A DNA stretch of 7,151 nucleotides from Actinomycetes bacterium (GTDB taxonomy: Bacteria > Actinomycetota > Actinomycetes > Streptosporangiales > Streptosporangiaceae): the NCBI GenBank assembly GCA_023425615.1, contig JAFACJ010000328.1, forward strand, positions 1 through 7,151, read 5' to 3'. The stretch's first letter is position 1; each line of letters starts with the position of its first letter. The translations under genes and the position numbers were made by a program. The notes beneath the pieces are model-generated. The model was not told where the DNA came from and made no database searches. It worked only from the letters and a program-made list of their open reading frames with translations. This document shows, in pieces, positions 5,079-7,151 of this stretch.

Positions 5079-7151
5079 TCACCGAACACCGCTCCTCCGG
5101 CCACGCCGGGCACGGGGCACCCGGAGCTCGGCGAAGCGCGGCACGTCGCCCTCGCGGACCCGCTGCCACGCCCTGCGGTACAGGTCGGCGGCGGGCTCGG
5201 ACGGGACGACGACACCGAGCGGGACCCTGGCGCTCCCGCCATGGACCAGGCCGCCGTACAGCGGGAGCTTCCACTCCTCCAACGGCACGTGCGGAGCCTT
5301 GAGAGCCGTCCACCCGCCCGGCAGGAACAGCGACCGGCCCGCACGGGCGCGCTTGGCCTCGACCACCAGATCCGTCGCCGCCAGCTCCGCGCGCGCCGCC
5401 TTCATCCGCGCCGGTCGCCAACCGGTCCACCGCGCGGTGGCGCCGTCGGTGGGGTCGGGCATCGCCAGCAGCATCAGATGGACGGCGGCCGCATCGGTCC
5501 CCAGTCCCAGCAGCTCCGCCGCCTCGGCCACCAGGTCGGGGACGGAACGCGACGGGTCCTGCGGCCACCAGGTGCCGTCCTCGCCGCGCTCCCCCGCCAC
5601 CGGGTCGCCCGGACCGGCCAGCAGCGCGGCGAACCGCTCGTCGCGGGCGACGCGCAAGGCCAGCTCGGCGGGGAAGGCGAAACCGGGATCACCGCGCAGT
5701 ACGGCCAGGTACAGGTCATCGGCCGTGGGATCCAGCAGCGCCGGCTTCAGCGCCGGGCGGCTTCGGTATCCCGGAGGAGGCAGCAGGACCGCGCCATACC
5801 GTTCGAACCCGTCGCCCACCTCGGCGGGCCGTCCCGCGGTTCGCCGGAAGTTCCGGAAGTCAGCGCCTGGACCGAGGTCGAGCAGAAGACCGGGGCTCGC
5901 GAGCCGGTCGCGCACCGCGGCGAGGACGGCGGGGAGGGCGGCGCGGATCGTGTCCCCGGCCGGGAGCCGGTGGGCGAGCCACGCCGTCAGCGCGACGGCG
6001 CCGACGAGCACCTGCGCGGTGAAGCCGGGGGAATCCTCCTCCGGCACGGCGCGCTCGTCCATCTTCCACGTCAGATCGCGGCTCAGCTCCGGTGCCGCCG
6101 CCAGGTCCAGCAGGGCGGGCAGCGCGTCGGACGTCCCCCACATGTCCACCCTCTCCCGGCCGGGCTCCCACCTGGTCACCACCTTGACGGACGCCTCCCG
6201 CACGAGCCACTCGGGTACCCGGGGGCGTCTCGGCACCCGGGCGTTCCACGCCTCGGCGGCAGCGGCGGCGTCGGGGCCGTCCGTCCACAACCGCGCGGGG
6301 TCCTCGGGCAGCAGGGCGCCGAGCACCGCGCCGCGGACCTCTTGATCCAAGGCGGCGAGGAGGTCCCTGGCCACCGCGGCGTCCACCGCCTTCACCCCCA
6401 GCAGCGCCCGCTGCCCGGCCGTCAGAAAGGAACGGCCTTCCACCCCCAGGCCCGGCATGCCGGCGACCACCATTCGCGCCATGGTCGAGGTGACACCGGT
6501 CAACCGGGCGAACTCCTCGGCCGCCTCGGGGAACCACGGCGCGGGACCGTGCGCGGCCTCCCGATCCAGCAGGCGGGTCAGGGCCGCCGCCGAAAGGCCG
6601 GGCTCCCAGCCGGGCTCCCGCTCCTCCTCCCGGTAGGGGGCGGGCACCTCGAACCGGCACGACGGGTCGTGGAACAGCCCGGTGAACTCGATGCTGTCGT
6701 CGTGCCAGGAGTAGTCCCAGAAGGCCAGGAGAGCACCGTCCTTCAAGGGGAGGACGCCCTCCCGGTTACCGTCACGGAACTTGTCGAAGTCCAAGGAGTC
6801 GAGGTACAGCCGAACCGGGTGCCATCGGGTCGGCCGATCCCCGTCCCCGATGAGATCCAGCTCGGTGAGCCGCAGCAGCAACCGCCGCACCGCCGCCCTC
6901 TGCCGGGCACCGGTGAGAGGGGACACCGCGCAGTAGGCGGCGGCGGAGCGGAACCCGACCAGGGAGACGAGATCGATGACCGACCCGGGCAGTCCGGGAC
7001 CGTCCAGATGGATCGCGGGCCGCTGCCGCGGATCGTCGGGCATCAGCCCGCCGTCCCGCCCGCGCGCCAGGATCCGCAGCTGATCGAAGAGCCTCGTCTT
7101 GTCGTCCGTCCCCACCCAGACCGAGTAGGCAGTGGGCATGAGGCCGCGCAG
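5079..7151 (-). CDS. Paralogue of the downstream 1617-aa protein, 3' part only (690 codons visible)
   Basis: Function is unknown; same family as the complete gene that follows it. The frame is open to the window edge. The ATG at 7139 is not the true start: the four codons before it read LRGL, matching LDGL at residues 951-954 of the paralogue, so homology continues past that Met. If the protein is full length, about 950 residues lie outside the window. Shared blocks include PWFPEAAEEFARLTGV, GPDAAAAAEAWNARV, GFERYGA, DGTWWPQDPSRSVPDLV, MPDPTD, ATARWTGW, LFLPGGW and GDVPRFAEL. Divergence is greatest at about 6640-6800 (the stretch before FEVPAPY), in the hinge at about 6150-6230 and in the final tail, here PRARRGRRSGVR instead of KRGRRR. 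No catalytic motif, membrane segment or frameshift is seen. The stop TGA is followed within 10 bases by a T7 tract. Confidence is high that this is a real gene and a paralogue, low for any role. Confidence 0.92.
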   Translation of the reverse strand: MRGLMPTAYSVWVGTDDKTRLFDQLRILARGRDGGLMPDDPRQRPAIHLDGPGLPGSVIDLVSLVGFRSAAAYCAVSPLTGARQRAAVRRLLLRLTELDLIGDGDRPTRWHPVRLYLDSLDFDKFRDGNREGVLPLKDGALLAFWDYSWHDDSIEFTGLFHDPSCRFEVPAPYREEEREPGWEPGLSAAALTRLLDREAAHGPAPWFPEAAEEFARLTGVTSTMARMVVAGMPGLGVEGRSFLTAGQRALLGVKAVDAAVARDLLAALDQEVRGAVLGALLPEDPARLWTDGPDAAAAAEAWNARVPRRPRVPEWLVREASVKVVTRWEPGRERVDMWGTSDALPALLDLAAAPELSRDLTWKMDERAVPEEDSPGFTAQVLVGAVALTAWLAHRLPAGDTIRAALPAVLAAVRDRLASPGLLLDLGPGADFRNFRRTAGRPAEVGDGFERYGAVLLPPPGYRSRPALKPALLDPTADDLYLAVLRGDPGFAFPAELALRVARDERFAALLAGPGDPVAGERGEDGTWWPQDPSRSVPDLVAEAAELLGLGTDAAAVHLMLLAMPDPTDGATARWTGWRPARMKAARAELAATDLVVEAKRARAGRSLFLPGGWTALKAPHVPLEEWKLPLYGGLVHGGSARVPLGVVVPSEPAADLYRRAWQRVREGDVPRFAELRVPRARRGRRSGVR
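5316..5501 (-). other. Winged helix-turn-helix-like segment of the upstream paralogue
   Basis: It has the same layout as in the downstream paralogue. Helix 1 begins GTDAAAVHLMLLAM, helix 2 is TDGATARWTG, helix 3 is RPARMKAARAELAATDLV, and the wing runs from VEAKRARAG to LFLPGG. Only conservative changes separate the two copies across helix 3 (K/R, L/M), so a shared binding partner or target is likely if the segment binds anything. Confidence 0.48.

Noticed and set aside
4768..6345. Plus-strand open frame of 525 codons crossing the gap and entering the upstream paralogue
   Set aside because: It is Ser/Arg/Pro-rich, low in complexity and antisense to both conserved genes, with no sign of a real protein.
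7137..7139. ATG at 7139 as the real start of the upstream gene
   Set aside because: The frame stays open to the edge, and the preceding codons (LRGL) still align with the paralogue, so this Met is internal.

Overview
The window is very GC-rich, with strong third-position G/C bias. That bias also leaves long spurious open frames on the opposite strand. Base composition, codon use and protein style point to an actinomycete, perhaps of the Streptosporangium/Nonomuraea type; the genus is a guess from style only.

The window holds two genes, both on the minus strand and in tandem, so transcription runs from high to low coordinates. Entering from the right edge is the 3' part of a large gene (7151 to 5079; 690 codons visible, start outside the window). 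A 217-base gap (5078 to 4862) follows. Next is a complete gene (4861 to 8) encoding 1617 residues. The two proteins are clear paralogues: the visible part of the first aligns end to end with residues ~951-1617 of the second. In one 108-residue block near the C terminus I count about 87 identities by hand. The gap holds a GC-rich palindrome pair flanking a T7 tract just after the first stop (possible terminator), a weak promoter-like pair, a perfect short inverted repeat and a good ribosome binding site for the second gene. No RNA gene, insertion sequence or CRISPR array was seen.

Neither protein shows an enzyme motif, signal peptide or membrane segment that I can recognise. The complete one reads as an alpha-helical N-terminal half (one TPR-like patch), a beta-rich, propeller-like stretch around residues 560-855, and a C-terminal region shared with the paralogue. 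That region ends in a segment patterned like a winged helix-turn-helix followed by a basic tail. The two belong to a family of very long actinobacterial proteins that, from memory and unverified, are often auto-named 'DNA-binding protein' and often sit beside MoxR-type AAA+ ATPase genes.

At the left edge, the end of the complete gene carries a perfect GGAGGTGA Shine-Dalgarno sequence overlapping its stop codon. This implies a third, translationally coupled gene starting just outside the window. The likely picture is an operon-like locus of two large scaffold/sensor paralogues plus at least one downstream partner. The identity of that partner, which would reveal the system's function, cannot be seen here.
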